A stretch of DNA of 64,000 nt from Bog-473 sp963763575 (GCA_963763575.1 CAVXPD010000010.1:124001-188000); one strand, 5' to 3'; numbered from the stretch's first letter, positions 42,609 to 52,309 are shown. The notes: a model not told the origin generated them from the letters alone. Numbers and translations are program-made.

Positions 42609-43592
42609 TCACGGCTGCAGAGACCGGTCGACCTCCGCGAGGATCCGGTCCGCATCGGGCAGGTAGTGACGCTCGAGCTTGGACGGCGGGTAGGGCGTGG
42701 AAAAGCCGCCGACCCGCCGTACGGGCGACTCGAGGTGGTAGAAGCAGCGCTCCGAGATGCGGGCCGCGATCTCGGCGCCGAGGCCGCAGAAGACGGGCGC
42801 CTCGTGCACGACGACGAGCCGACCCGTCTTGCGCACCGACGCCTCGAGCGTGTCGAAGTCGACCGGGGAGAGCGAGCGAAGGTCGACGACCTCGACGGAG
42901 GTCCCCTCCTCCGCGCCGATTCCGGCGGCCTCCAGCGAGGTGGCCACCATGGGGCCGTACGCCGCGACGGTGACGTCGGTCCCCTCGGCGACGACGCGGG
43001 CGCGGTGCAACGGTTCGGTGTCGAGGGGTTCGTCCTCGTCGACCTCGCCCTTGTCCCAGTAGCGGCGCTTCGGCTCGAAGAACACGACCGGGTCGTCGGA
43101 GGCGATTGCCTGCTGGATCATGCGGTGCCCCTCCGCCGCGTCGCTCGGCGTGACCACGCGCAGACCCGCCGTGTGCGCGAAGTAGGCCTCCGGCGACTCG
43201 GAGTGGTGCTCGACGGCGCCGATGCCGCCGCCGTAGGGCACCCGGATGGTGAGCGGCAGAGCGACGCGGCCCTCGTTGCGGTAGCGGAACTTGGCCACCT
43301 GCGAGACCATCTGGTCGAAGGCGGGGTAGACGAAGCCGTCGAACTGGATCTCGCAGACGGGGCGGTAACCGCGCAGGGCCAGCCCGACGGCGGTGCCGAC
43401 GACGCCGGACTCCGCGAGCGGGGTGTCGATCACGCGCCGGTCACCGAAGTCGCGCTGCAGGCCCTCGGTGACGCGGAAGACGCCGCCGAGCTTGCCGATG
43501 TCCTCGCCCATGAGCACGACCTTGGGGTCGCGCACCATGGCGTGGCGCAGACCGGCGTTCAACGCCTTGCCGAGCGACATGGTGCCCGTCAT
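42609..43592 (-). CDS. 2-oxoacid dehydrogenase E1 beta subunit
   Basis: 327 aa, the transketolase-like pyrimidine and C-terminal domains: VVLMGEDIGKLGGVFRVTEG (Glu activating TPP), DTPLAESGVVGTAVGLALRG, PYGGGIGAVEHHSESPEAYF. It works with E1-alpha to decarboxylate 2-oxoacids. BkdB-like sequence features suggest branched-chain substrates. Its start overlaps the E1-alpha stop by 4 nt. Confidence 0.94.
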   Translation of the reverse strand: MTGTMSLGKALNAGLRHAMVRDPKVVLMGEDIGKLGGVFRVTEGLQRDFGDRRVIDTPLAESGVVGTAVGLALRGYRPVCEIQFDGFVYPAFDQMVSQVAKFRYRNEGRVALPLTIRVPYGGGIGAVEHHSESPEAYFAHTAGLRVVTPSDAAEGHRMIQQAIASDDPVVFFEPKRRYWDKGEVDEDEPLDTEPLHRARVVAEGTDVTVAAYGPMVATSLEAAGIGAEEGTSVEVVDLRSLSPVDFDTLEASVRKTGRLVVVHEAPVFCGLGAEIAARISERCFYHLESPVRRVGGFSTPYPPSKLERHYLPDADRILAEVDRSLQP

Positions 43593-44719
43593 GACGGCTC
43601 GTCGTCGAACTCGGCCAGGTACTTCGTGTAGGCGTCGCGCTCCTCATCGAGCAACGCGTGCGGGCCGGCGTACACGTGTTCGAACAGCGCCGCCGGCTCG
43701 GGGTCGGGCATGGCGAGCACGCCTGCCCGCAGTGCGGCGGCCGCTTCGGCGGCGGCGGCGTCCACGCCGTCCTCGAAGCGGTCGTCGGACGCGCCCTCGG
43801 ACCGCAGCAGCGCCCGCAGTCGGGCCAGCGGGTCCTTCGTCCGCCATTCCTCTTCCTCGGCGCGGGTGCGGTATCGAGTGGGGTCGTCGGACGTGGTGTG
43901 CGGCCCCATGCGGTAAGTCACCGCCTCGATCAGGGTCGGGCCCTGGCCGGCGTAGGCCCGGGCCAGCGCGAACCGGGTGGCGGCCAGCACGGCCAGGACG
44001 TCGTTGCCGTCGACCTGGACGCCCGGTATGCCGTAGCCCTGCCCGCGTTGCGCGATCGACCCGTGGGCCTGCAGGCGGACCGGCTCGGAGATGGCCCACT
44101 GGTTGTTCTGGCAGAAGAAGACGACGGGGACGGTGAAGCTGGCGGCGAAACCGAGGGCCTCGGCGACGTCACCCTGGCTCGAGGCGCCGTCGCCGAAGTA
44201 GGCGAGCGCCGCCGAGGTGCCGCCGTCGAGCACGATGCCCAGCGCGTAGCCGGTGGCGTGCAGCGTCTGCGACCCCACGACGATCGCCGGGGTGGCGATC
44301 CCGTAGCGCTCGGGGTCCCAGCCCGACTGGCCGGCCCCCCGCCACAGCCGGAGTATGTCGACGGGGTCGACACCGCGGCAGTAGGCCACGCCGTGCTCCC
44401 GGTAGCTCGGGAACACGAAGTCGTCGGGCCGCATCGCCCGCGCCGAGCCGATCTGCGCCGCCTCCTGCCCGAGGAGCGGCGCCCACAGGGCGAGCTCGCC
44501 CTGGCGCTGGAGGGCCATGGCCTCCGCATCGAGCCGGCGGACGATCGCCATGTCCCGGTAGAGGTCACGCAGCTCATCGGCGCCGACGTCGGCCACCAGA
44601 TCCCAGTACGGGCACCCGACGGTCCGCTGGCCGTCGACCGAGATCAGCTGGACCAACCCGGCGAACTGAGTCAACTCGGCCAGCTTGTCGGTCCGAACCC
44701 GAGACTGCGCGATCGCCAC
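43589..44719 (-). CDS. 2-oxoacid dehydrogenase E1 alpha subunit
   Basis: 376 aa. The TPP motif is GDGASSQGDVAEALGFAASF...NNQW, with YREHGVAYCRG at the active-site loop and YRMGPHTTSDDPTRYR around the phosphorylation-loop region. It binds TPP and decarboxylates the 2-oxoacid. First gene of the operon, GTG start after GAAGGGGG; TAGGGT about 30 nt upstream may be the -10. Completes an E1-alpha, E1-beta, E2 operon. Confidence 0.94.
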   Translation of the reverse strand: MAIAQSRVRTDKLAELTQFAGLVQLISVDGQRTVGCPYWDLVADVGADELRDLYRDMAIVRRLDAEAMALQRQGELALWAPLLGQEAAQIGSARAMRPDDFVFPSYREHGVAYCRGVDPVDILRLWRGAGQSGWDPERYGIATPAIVVGSQTLHATGYALGIVLDGGTSAALAYFGDGASSQGDVAEALGFAASFTVPVVFFCQNNQWAISEPVRLQAHGSIAQRGQGYGIPGVQVDGNDVLAVLAATRFALARAYAGQGPTLIEAVTYRMGPHTTSDDPTRYRTRAEEEEWRTKDPLARLRALLRSEGASDDRFEDGVDAAAAEAAAALRAGVLAMPDPEPAALFEHVYAGPHALLDEERDAYTKYLAEFDDEPS

Positions 44720-44863
44720 CCCGACCCCCTTCTCGTGCGATGACCCTACTTTTATCGGGATGACACCACAATTGGCCCGGTTCGAGCGGGAAATCGAATC
44801 AGATCAGACTCTGGACACTGTTATCATGCGTGATTCGCCCCTGAGGCGCAACGCTTGCGAACG

Positions 44864-44880
44864 GCGGGTGGCTACCCGTC
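44864..44880 (-). terminator. Hairpin 3' of ku
   Basis: CGGGT-GGCT-ACCCG just beyond the ku stop (44887), no T-run. A weak terminator candidate. Confidence 0.35.
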
Positions 44881-44886
44881 GGAGAC

Positions 44887-45807
44887 TCAGGACGCCTTGC
44901 GGCGTGAGGAGGGCTGCTTGGCCCGCGCCGGCTGCTTGGCGGTCTTGGCCGCCTTCTTCGCGGCGGGCGCCGCCCGTCGCGACGACGAGCGCTTGGCTGG
45001 GGCGGCGCCGCCGGACTTGGCGGCGGGCTTGGCCGCGGCCTTGATGCTGGCGTTCAGCGCCTCCATCAGGTCGACCACTTTGGCCGGCTCCTCGGGGGCG
45101 CTCTGGATCACGATCTCCTGCCCGCTGGCCTTCTCGTCGATGAGGGCCTGGACCTTCTCACGGTGCGTGTCGTGGAAGTGCTCGGGGTCCCATTCGCTCT
45201 CCATCGACTCGATGAGCAGCTGGGCCATGGAGAGCTCGCGGTCGCTGACCTCGCCGTTCTCGGGCAGCGCGGGGAGCTCCTTGCCGGGGCTGCGCACCTC
45301 GTCCGAGAAGTACATGGTGTGCAGAGCCAGCGCATCGTCCTCCGGCCGGACGGCCACGAGGTACTCCTTGTTGCGCATCACCATCGTGGCGATGCCGATA
45401 CGGCCGGCGTCGGCCATGGCGCGCCGCAGCAGGGCGTAGGCCTTGTCGGAGCCCGCCCCCTCGGGGGCGAGGTAGTAGCTGGCCCGGAAGTAGACGGGGT
45501 CGATCTCGTCCTGCTCGACGAAGTCCGAGATCTCGATCTGGCGCGACTTCTTCGGCTCCGCGCTCTCCAGCTCCTCGTCGGTCAGGATGACGAACTCGCC
45601 GCCCCCGAGGTCGAACCCACGCTCGATGCGGTCGTTCGACACCTCCTCACCGGTGCGCTCGTTGACCTTCTTGTAACGGATGCGGTCGGACGTCCCCTCT
45701 TCGAACTGGTTGAAGTGGATGCTCTTGTCCTGTGTCGCCGGGTACAGGCCGACAGGGATGTTGACCAGCCCGAAACTGAGGGCGCCCTTCCAGATCGTTC
45801 GTGCCAC
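44887..45807 (-). CDS. ku: DNA end-binding protein Ku
   Basis: 306 aa. The bacterial Ku core starts ARTIWKGALSFGLVNIPVGL and continues with YKKVNERTGEEV, the RASYYLAPEG region and ELSMAQLLIESMESEWDPEH. A lysine/alanine/arginine-rich C-terminal tail (KSGGAAPAKRSSSRRAAPA) is typical of actinobacterial Ku. It binds double-strand breaks for non-homologous end joining. The partner LigD is not in the window. GTG 45807 follows TAATTT by 7 nt. Divergent from a hypothetical gene. Confidence 0.95.
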   Translation of the reverse strand: MARTIWKGALSFGLVNIPVGLYPATQDKSIHFNQFEEGTSDRIRYKKVNERTGEEVSNDRIERGFDLGGGEFVILTDEELESAEPKKSRQIEISDFVEQDEIDPVYFRASYYLAPEGAGSDKAYALLRRAMADAGRIGIATMVMRNKEYLVAVRPEDDALALHTMYFSDEVRSPGKELPALPENGEVSDRELSMAQLLIESMESEWDPEHFHDTHREKVQALIDEKASGQEIVIQSAPEEPAKVVDLMEALNASIKAAAKPAAKSGGAAPAKRSSSRRAAPAAKKAAKTAKQPARAKQPSSRRKAS

Positions 45808-45814
45808 GTGCAAC

Positions 45815-45820
45815 AAATTA
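45815..45820 (-). promoter_or_regulatory. -10-like box of ku
   Basis: TAATTT on the minus strand, 7 nt before the GTG at 45807; leaderless layout. Confidence 0.5.
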
Positions 45821-45873
45821 CCAGCACAGGCCCGGTCCACCACCTTGTTACAGGTATTCGCCACACTGAGGCC

Positions 45874-46260
45874 ATGGTCACGAGCGTGCGCCCCGGCTTC
45901 GGCCCGGCCCTCCTGTCGGGGCTGGCGGAGCTGGGCCCGGTCGAGCCCTTCTCCGGGGACCTGTCCCTTGAACTGGGGGTTTCTGTCTGGCTGCGTACGA
46001 GCGGCACCCCCCTGCTCGAAGCTCGGGGACGGCTGCTCTTCATCCGGGAGTTGATCATCGAGGTGTGCGGGCTGGACCCGGCCACCGAGCCGGTGCCGCT
46101 GGTCGGCCGCTCCCACCGGGCCGACGTGCTGAGCCTCGTGAGCTACCTGAGCGACCTGCTCCGGCGGGCGGGCGCCGTCTCGGGCCACGGCGTGCGGCGG
46201 GTGGCCGAGCTGGTCATCGAGGAGATGCCCGACGACGCAGAGGCTGCGCTGGGCGCCTGA
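45874..46260 (+). CDS. Hypothetical protein divergent from ku
   Basis: 128 aa, unrecognised: VTSVRPGFGPALLSGLAELG, a beta-rich middle (LELGVSVWLRTSGTPLLEAR) and LGRSHRADVLSLVSYLSDLL near the C-terminus. The ATG at 45874 is 66 bp from ku. There is no signal peptide or TM. Coding GC pattern is normal. Confidence 0.65.
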   Translation: MVTSVRPGFGPALLSGLAELGPVEPFSGDLSLELGVSVWLRTSGTPLLEARGRLLFIRELIIEVCGLDPATEPVPLVGRSHRADVLSLVSYLSDLLRRAGAVSGHGVRRVAELVIEEMPDDAEAALGA

Positions 46261-46311
46261 GGGCCGCCGCCGACTCCCTGTCGGGACGGGTGGTGGTCGA
46301 GAGGCCGCTCA

Positions 46312-46629
46312 TCACCATTCGAAGAACTTCTTCTTCACCCGTCTCTTGCCGTCGGGCCGCACGGGAACTTCCTGCATCGCCTCCGGCCGGTGCTCCTGCA
46401 GCCACGCCGTCAGCCCGCCGGCGTCAACGAACGCGACCTCCTGGTCGCTCTCCATGACGTACAGGCGAATGAGACCACCCTCGGCCGTCACCGAGTACTC
46501 CACCCGGCCGTTCGCCACGAAGCACCACAGGGGCGTGGCGCCCGGGGTCGTCCGGGGCTCCAGCCGCCAGCCGGGCCGTCCACGGAGCAGATCGACGAGG
46601 TGCTGTCGGGACTGGTCGGGGCGCGCCAT
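46312..46629 (-). CDS. Hypothetical protein
   Basis: 105 aa, unrecognised. Sequence is beta-rich (VLRGRP, LWCFVANGRVEYSVTAEGGL, LYVMESDQEVAFVD) with a basic tail ending KKKFFEW. No membrane segment; no informative neighbours. Confidence 0.65.
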   Translation of the reverse strand: MARPDQSRQHLVDLLRGRPGWRLEPRTTPGATPLWCFVANGRVEYSVTAEGGLIRLYVMESDQEVAFVDAGGLTAWLQEHRPEAMQEVPVRPDGKRRVKKKFFEW

Positions 46630-46695
46630 GGTCAGCGGGACCAGTCTCCGGCCGCGCCGCCGGGTCCCCGCAATCCCGCACCGGACCGCGACGAC

Positions 46696-46905
46696 TCAGC
46701 CAAACGAGCCCCAGTGCACGGCGATGATGAGGAGCACGCCGGCCGCAGCCAGACAGAGACCGACAACGACGATCCTGAACTCCCGCCAACGCTCACCCAG
46801 GAGCTCGGCGATGACCAGCCACACGCCGGCGATCAGGATGAGAAGGAACCCGACCTCCGCCAGCTTGACGCCGGTCTGGTGAGAAATGGCGAGCGGCGGC
46901 GACAT
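46696..46905 (-). CDS. Small two-helix membrane protein
   Basis: About 69 aa with two membrane segments (VGFLLILIAGVWLVIAELLG and IVVVGLCLAAAGVLLIIAVH), joined by a short charged loop. No known family. The start ATG at 46905 (MSPPLAIS) is chosen because upstream sequence is not coding-like. Confidence 0.6.
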   Translation of the reverse strand: MSPPLAISHQTGVKLAEVGFLLILIAGVWLVIAELLGERWREFRIVVVGLCLAAAGVLLIIAVHWGSFG

Positions 46906-47075
46906 CGCGACGCATTTTCGACCACTCCCTGGGCTGGTGCAACAACAGGAGAGGCCGAACCGAGCGTCTGCCTCCACCTCGAGACACTCGCGTTCCGGGC
47001 ACACTCGAGGCCCGATGCGTACACAAGAGCGCCAGGTGTGATCCTCCCGAGAGACCGCGACCGACGCTCACCCAC

Positions 47076-47483
47076 TTGGATCAGCGGCTCCTCGCCCCGT
47101 GGGCGGCCAAATGCGCGGAGCACGTGCTGGAGCACTTCGAGCGGGCTCGCGCCGGCGACAACCGGCCGCAGCGCGCGATCGAACTCGGGCGGGCCTGCCA
47201 ACGGCGGGGCGAGAGATCTGGGTGGGGCACCGCGGCAGGCCGCATACGCGGCCGGCCAGGCCGCGTGCGTGGCCCACGTCGCCGCGCACGAACTCGGTGC
47301 GGCGGCTTATGCGATCAAGGCCGCCCGTGCTGCCGCGCCGCAAGAACAGGGCGAGAGCAAAGGGCGACTCGAGTGCCTCTGGCAGCGGGAGCAGCTCCCC
47401 GGGGCGATCCGCGCGCTCATCCTCGACGACCGCGGTTGTGTAACGAGATCTGCCGGTCGGTCTTCGACTTCCGCTCAGTCTGA
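47076..47483 (+). pseudogene. Putative immunity protein (Imm-5-like), degenerate
   Basis: Frame one reads LDQRLLAPWAAKCAEHVLEH then FERARAGDNRPQRAIELGRA. It slips to another frame as QAAYAAGQAACVAHVAAHEL then GAAAYAIKAARAAAP and QREQLPGAIRALILDD, and slips back to CNEICRSVFDFRSV plus stop 47483. The Ala/His-rich repeats and the WAAxCAExVL start match a small actinobacterial 'putative immunity protein' family. Two frameshifts and an internal deletion make it non-functional as read. Confidence 0.5.
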
Positions 47484-47605
47484 AACCGCGACAGATATTC
47501 CGGGGCTGGTTCAGCCTGACTCGTTGACAGGGCACCTCACGTTCGCAAGAGTTCCCGCGTGGACAACGTGCAGCGCTCGAGGGTCCCGAGCGGGCCTGGT
47601 TCTTG

Positions 47606-48406
47606 ATGGAGTCTGTCGAGGGCGCCGTGGCCGTGCTCACCGGCGCAGGGAGCGGAATCGGTCGAGCCGCTGCCCATGCGCTCGCTCGCCGTGGCGCATC
47701 CCTCGTGGTGAGTGACATCGACCCCGGGCGGGCCGAGTCGGTCGCCAAGGAGATCCGAGACCTCGGCGGCCTCTGTGACGGCCTCGCGTGCGACGTCACG
47801 AAAGACGAAGACGTCGGGTCCTTGGCGGAGTCCACACGCCGCGAGCACGGGAGGGTTGACATCGTCATGAGCAACGTCGGCGTGATCGCGCTCGGTGATC
47901 CGCTCGACATTCCACTGGACGGCTGGTCTTCGGTCATCGACGTGAACCTGTTGGGCACGGTGCGGGTGCTTCGGGCGTTCCTCCCATCTCTCGTCGAGCA
48001 GGGATCCGGCCATGTGGTGACCACCGGATCGACCGCGGGGCTCTTTCCGTATGCGTACGACCGCCTGCCGTATGTCGCCACGAAGGCCGCCGTGGTGGCC
48101 CTATCCGAGGCGCTCGCGCTCTATGCCCGTCCACGGGGCATCGGCGTGACGTGCTTCTGTCCCGCGGGTGTCATCACGAACATCGTCGAGCAGATCCGCA
48201 CCTACGGGCCGCCGACCGCCGTCCAACCGCCACAGATTCCCTTGATCAGCGCGGAGGAGGCCGGCGAACTCGTCGTCCAGGGCATCCTGGAAAACCGGCT
48301 CTTGGTGCTCTCTGACCCTATGGCCGATGCAATGGTTCACCAACACGTGGCGGACAGGGAAGGATTCCTGGCGGCCCAAATCCGCTATCTCGAGGCGCAC
48401 GAATGA
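47606..48406 (+). CDS. SDR-family oxidoreductase
   Basis: 266 aa. TGAGSGIG at residues ~12-19, NVG in place of NNAG (IVMSNVGVIAL), catalytic Ser in TTGSTAG and YVATK. NAD(P)-dependent alcohol/ketone oxidoreductase; substrate unknown. The 4-nt overlap with the following CMD-family gene indicates a common pathway (for example alicyclic or aromatic catabolism). The N-loop DIDPGRAE (Asp after beta-2) favours NAD. Confidence 0.9.
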   Translation: MESVEGAVAVLTGAGSGIGRAAAHALARRGASLVVSDIDPGRAESVAKEIRDLGGLCDGLACDVTKDEDVGSLAESTRREHGRVDIVMSNVGVIALGDPLDIPLDGWSSVIDVNLLGTVRVLRAFLPSLVEQGSGHVVTTGSTAGLFPYAYDRLPYVATKAAVVALSEALALYARPRGIGVTCFCPAGVITNIVEQIRTYGPPTAVQPPQIPLISAEEAGELVVQGILENRLLVLSDPMADAMVHQHVADREGFLAAQIRYLEAHE

Positions 48407-48768
48407 CAACTGACGAACGCTGGACACGTGGCGCCGAGGTCTTCTCGGAGGTCACCGGGCTCCCGGCGCCCGAACGCGGCGACGACTACGTCGCCGACGT
48501 CGTGATCGACCAGGTCTTTGCGGAGATCTGGACGCGCCCGGGCTTGACCCGGAAGGAGCGCCGCTGGATTTCCATCACGTGCGCCTGCATGTCCGCGGCC
48601 CCGGTGGCGATGGAGACGCACATCGCGGCCGCACTGCGATCCGGGGACATCTCGATCACCGAGCTCCGAGAGTTCGTGGTCCACTTCGCGGTCTACGCGG
48701 GGCACCCTCGCGCGACCGCGGCGCGCCAGGCGCTAGACGCTGCTTCGGCGCAGGTTGGCACGCTCTAG
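48403..48768 (+). CDS. Carboxymuconolactone decarboxylase family protein
   Basis: 121 aa with the CMD fold: LTRKERRWISITCACMSAA, METHIAAALRSGDISITELR, EFVVHFAVYAGHPRATAARQ. The general-base His (HIAAAL, VHFAVY) is retained but the AhpD CxxC pair is absent, so this is PcaC-like rather than AhpD-like. It overlaps the SDR gene by 4 nt. Confidence 0.9.
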   Translation: MTTDERWTRGAEVFSEVTGLPAPERGDDYVADVVIDQVFAEIWTRPGLTRKERRWISITCACMSAAPVAMETHIAAALRSGDISITELREFVVHFAVYAGHPRATAARQALDAASAQVGTL

Positions 48769-48915
48769 CTCGCCGTCACCGCGAATTTGTACCTTTGGCA
48801 GACGACCACGGGGACCAAGTTGGGCTGCTCGTGCTGATCCTCCTCGAGAGCCGTGAGCACGACGGCTGACGAAATGGAAAGATCACCGACTGAAGCGGCT
48901 GGTTGGGAGGCACGC

Positions 48916-51108
48916 ATGTGGAAGAGGTCTCTGCTCCTCGTGGTTCTGGCCGGATCAGTTCTGACGGTGACCTACGGTGCCGGCCCGGGGAAGGCAGCCG
49001 CAGCTGCGCAGTCACAATCCTTCTTCAGCCAGGTCTCCACGTTCGGCGGCACCGGTTCCGGTGCCGGCCAGATGCAGAGCCCCGACGGGGTTGCCGTCCA
49101 ACCCACGAGCGGGAACGTCTACGTCGCTGACGCCGGCAACCATCGCGTCGACGTGTTCGGCCCGACCGGAAACTTCATCGAGGCATTCGGCTGGGGGGTC
49201 GTCGACGGACAGGCGAAAGCGGAAGTCTGCACGATCAGCTGCCAGGGGGGGATCGCCGGTTCTGGCCCAGGCCAGTTCGCGTCCCCGACCACCATTGCGA
49301 TAGGCGCCCCGCCGGGACCTGCGGCAAACAAGGTATTCGTCGGCGATGCGGGGAACAACGTGGTGGATACGTTCAACGCTGACGGCAATCTCGTCTCGAC
49401 GACCGACGGGACCTCTACTCCTCAGGGCCATTTCCAAAACCTGGTGGGGGTGGCCCTGGACCGGAACGGCAACTTGTGGACCGCCGACGGCTCCACAAAC
49501 AATGTGGACGAGTTCGACGCCCACGGCGCTTTCATCAACCAGTGGACCGACACCCACGGTTCGCCGAGCGCCATCGCCGTCGACTCGGCCCGCGATTCGG
49601 TCTACTTGACGATTCCATCCCAATCCGGGTGCTCTTTCTTGTGCTCGGGTGACGTCACCGAGCGGTGGACCTTGACCGGCAGTCCCCAAGGTGAGATCGA
49701 CCGCCCGCTCGCCTACGGACCCGAGGGCTTCGGCGGACCATCGGCTTCCGCCCTCGGCGTTGATCCCAGCACAGGGGACCTCTATGTCGATCACAATCTC
49801 GACCCCATGAGCGACGTCCGCGTCTACGACCCCACAGGCACTCAAGTCGATCAACTTCTGATCGGTCCTGCGACGGCGGACTCCGACGGCCTCGCTTTCT
49901 CCTCTCTCCGCGGCGGCTCAGCCAAGCCCGGCCAGCACGACCTCTACGTGTCCGACGCCACCAACAGCGACGTCACGGTCTACGCGCCACAGACCACGCC
50001 TGGCGCGCCGCTCGTCACGTACGAATCGGCCACTCCGATCGGGAACTCCACTGCCACGCTGGGGGCGGGCGTGGTCCCCGTCGGCAGCGACACGATGTGC
50101 CAGTTCCAGTACGTCGACTACGCGAACTACAACGCCACCGGCTACAACGCAGCGACTTCCGTGCCGTGCTCGCCCGGCGACCTCGGGTCCAGCTTCACTT
50201 ATGAGGCGGCGACCGCCAGCATTACGGGACTCACGACGGGAACCGTGTACCACTTCCGGGTGGTCGCCACGAACTCTGCCGGGACCGCGACGGGGACCGA
50301 CCAAGAGTTCCAGGCCGGCCCGGACGCCTGGGCGTCGTTCTTCCGCTGCCCGATTGACCACCCGGCCATGCTCGCCACGCAAGGTTTCAACGTCTCTATC
50401 GGAGCCGGCACCATGGGGTTCTGCCTGGCCGCGAACTCGACGCATGGCAGCATCTCGATCGGGAACCTCACCGCGACGACCGGGAACACCAACCTGCAGG
50501 TCGGGATCGTGAGCCAGGACGCGCTCGGAGGCCCGTTCACCGTGATTCCGCCCTCGGCGGGCTCGTTGGTCGCCGATCCGGTTCAGCTCACTTCCCCGGT
50601 TGGGCCCGTCACCGCGGTCACCGAGTCAGCAGGCAGGCCGTCGAACTTCTGCCTCTTTTGTGGGATCGAGCCTGACGCGCCAATCATCACGATCCCGATC
50701 AAGATCCATCTGAAGAACTCGACGCTCGGGCCCGGCTGCTTCATCGGCTCCAACGAGGACCCGATCCTCCTCAATCCGCAGAACACCGACTTGTCGAACG
50801 CGAAGAGCGTCGGCGCCTTCTTCAGCTTCGACTCGAACGGGGTGCCAGATGCCACCCCCGGTCCCGACGGTGCCCTCCTGGTCACCGGATTGGTCCAGCG
50901 CGACGACACGTTCGCCGTGCCCGGAGCCACGGGTTGTGGGTCGCACGGTTCGCTCGACGGGTTGGTCGACTCCGTCGCGGGCGTGCCATCGGCGTCGGGC
51001 AACAACCACCTCGTGCTCGACGACGCCTCGTCGAGCCTGGCGTTCCCGGAGAACGGCGAGGGAGGGCCCGCTTTCGCGAACGACTGGCACACGGCGTTCG
51101 GCGGATAG
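48916..51108 (+). CDS. Exported NHL-repeat protein with FN3-like domain
   Basis: 730 aa from ATG 48916, behind GGGAGG. The first ~35 residues form a Sec signal (MWKRSLLLVVLAGSVLTVTY, AAAAQSQS). NHL repeats follow (SPDGVAVQPTSGNVYVADAG, HRVDVFGPTG, VGVALDRNGNLWTADG, ALGVDPSTGDLYVDHN), about five blades, then a fibronectin-III-like segment (ATASITGLTTGTVYHFRVVA) and a C-terminal domain of unknown family with several cysteine pairs. Probably a cell-surface or secreted binding protein. The frame is open 63 nt upstream without a better start. Confidence 0.85.
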   Translation: MWKRSLLLVVLAGSVLTVTYGAGPGKAAAAAQSQSFFSQVSTFGGTGSGAGQMQSPDGVAVQPTSGNVYVADAGNHRVDVFGPTGNFIEAFGWGVVDGQAKAEVCTISCQGGIAGSGPGQFASPTTIAIGAPPGPAANKVFVGDAGNNVVDTFNADGNLVSTTDGTSTPQGHFQNLVGVALDRNGNLWTADGSTNNVDEFDAHGAFINQWTDTHGSPSAIAVDSARDSVYLTIPSQSGCSFLCSGDVTERWTLTGSPQGEIDRPLAYGPEGFGGPSASALGVDPSTGDLYVDHNLDPMSDVRVYDPTGTQVDQLLIGPATADSDGLAFSSLRGGSAKPGQHDLYVSDATNSDVTVYAPQTTPGAPLVTYESATPIGNSTATLGAGVVPVGSDTMCQFQYVDYANYNATGYNAATSVPCSPGDLGSSFTYEAATASITGLTTGTVYHFRVVATNSAGTATGTDQEFQAGPDAWASFFRCPIDHPAMLATQGFNVSIGAGTMGFCLAANSTHGSISIGNLTATTGNTNLQVGIVSQDALGGPFTVIPPSAGSLVADPVQLTSPVGPVTAVTESAGRPSNFCLFCGIEPDAPIITIPIKIHLKNSTLGPGCFIGSNEDPILLNPQNTDLSNAKSVGAFFSFDSNGVPDATPGPDGALLVTGLVQRDDTFAVPGATGCGSHGSLDGLVDSVAGVPSASGNNHLVLDDASSSLAFPENGEGGPAFANDWHTAFGG

Positions 51109-51241
51109 CCGGCCTGCGGCGTCAGCAAGGGACGGAGGACCGGAAAACCACATTGGCCCTGCGCTGCGCTCGCTGAACTTCACCGTCGATCCGATCGCAG
51201 AGAAATTAGGTACGAAAACCACGTCGTCGTCCGCGAAATCT

Positions 51242-51840
51242 TCAGACTCCTACACCTCCCAGGCGAACTGGTCGGCAGGAGTCGGGGCGCTGGTGCCGAC
51301 GGCGTTGGTGGAGGTGACAAACACGCTCTCGCCGGGTAACCCGCCGCCCGGCGGGACGGTGACGATGCACTCCGTCTCCGTACCAGCATTGGCGTGACTG
51401 GATGGGCCGACCCGAAGTTGACCGAGGTCGTGTGGCCGAGGTTCTCACCGGTGACGGTCACCTGCCGCGCCGGACGGCGCCAGCGCAGGGGAGATACTCG
51501 TGATCTGGGGAAGATTGAGGCTCGACCCGCTCAGCCCGATGGTCAGGTTCGCCTTGCCTTTGGGATGGACGGTCAGCGTCCCCGAGTAGTTCGCCGACTG
51601 GCCGTCCGGGGGTGCGAGGCGCACGCCGACGCTGCAGGTACCGAGCGGCGCGAGCGTGGCCCCCGAGCAGTGGTTGGACACGAGGGAGAAGGCGCTGGGC
51701 ACGGGCGTATTGGGGCTGACCACGTCGTTGGTGATGCCGCTTCCGCTCAACCCCAGCTTGGCCAACGTGACGTGGTGTTGTACCCGTTGGTGAGGGTGAT
51801 GGTTGAGGTGGCGTTGGTGCCCGACTGGATCGTGGCAACG
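51242..51840 (-). pseudogene. Remnant of an IPT/TIG-domain surface protein
   Basis: Pieces in three frames on the minus strand: LAKLGLSGSGITNDVVSPNT (HYDIN/ASH-like, with LGTCSVGVRLAPPDG), then ITSISPALAPSG and TVTGENLGHTTSVNFGSA of an IPT/TIG domain, then GGLPGESVFVTSTNAVGTSA to PADQFAWEV plus stop. These are typical of large surface proteins. At least two frameshifts separate them and no N-terminus is seen. Confidence 0.6.
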
Positions 51841-51930
51841 GCTACGGCCGCCGGCGACGCGACCAGCGAATGGATCACGTTCTCGGCAACGATCGGTGAC
51901 GTGGATCCGTCGACCAGTCCCTGGGCCGCT

Positions 51931-52309
51931 TCCCCCGTCCGTGGAGGCCGCCGCCTACTTCTGCTGTCTCGAGGCGGTCAACAACGCGATCAAGCACAAC
52001 GACCGATCGATTCCCATCCGCGTCACCCTGCGACGGACCGCTGATCAGGGGCTGTCATTCGAGGTGGCGGACGACGGTCAGGGATTCGACATCGATGCCA
52101 CTCACGCCGGGGCCGGCTTGTCCAACATGGCCGACCGCGTCGACGCCATCGGAGGGGCGCTGACCCTCACCTCCCGGCCCGGCGCGGGGACGTACGTGCA
52201 AGGTAGCGTGCCGAGTGCGGAGTGCCGATGGTCGCTCGCTCAGCACCGTCCCTTTTGGGGTCACACGTCACGAAAGAGAACCTGCCGTGTGCGACCGCTC
52301 CGTCCTTAA
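51931..52309 (+). pseudogene. Histidine-kinase ATPase-domain fragment
   Basis: The frame reads FCCLEAVNNAIKHNDRSIPI (N-box), LSFEVADDGQGFDIDATHAG (G1) and GAGLSNMADRVDAIGGALTL (G2), the C-terminal HATPase of a NarL-type sensor kinase. The sensor and dimerisation parts are absent, and no start precedes the domain. The frame continues beyond without similarity. A truncated remnant. Confidence 0.65.

Noticed and set aside
46390..47715. A 441-residue plus-strand protein
   Set aside because: It crosses minus-strand genes and includes only a short homologous part of the immunity-type remnant; the rest is not coding-like.
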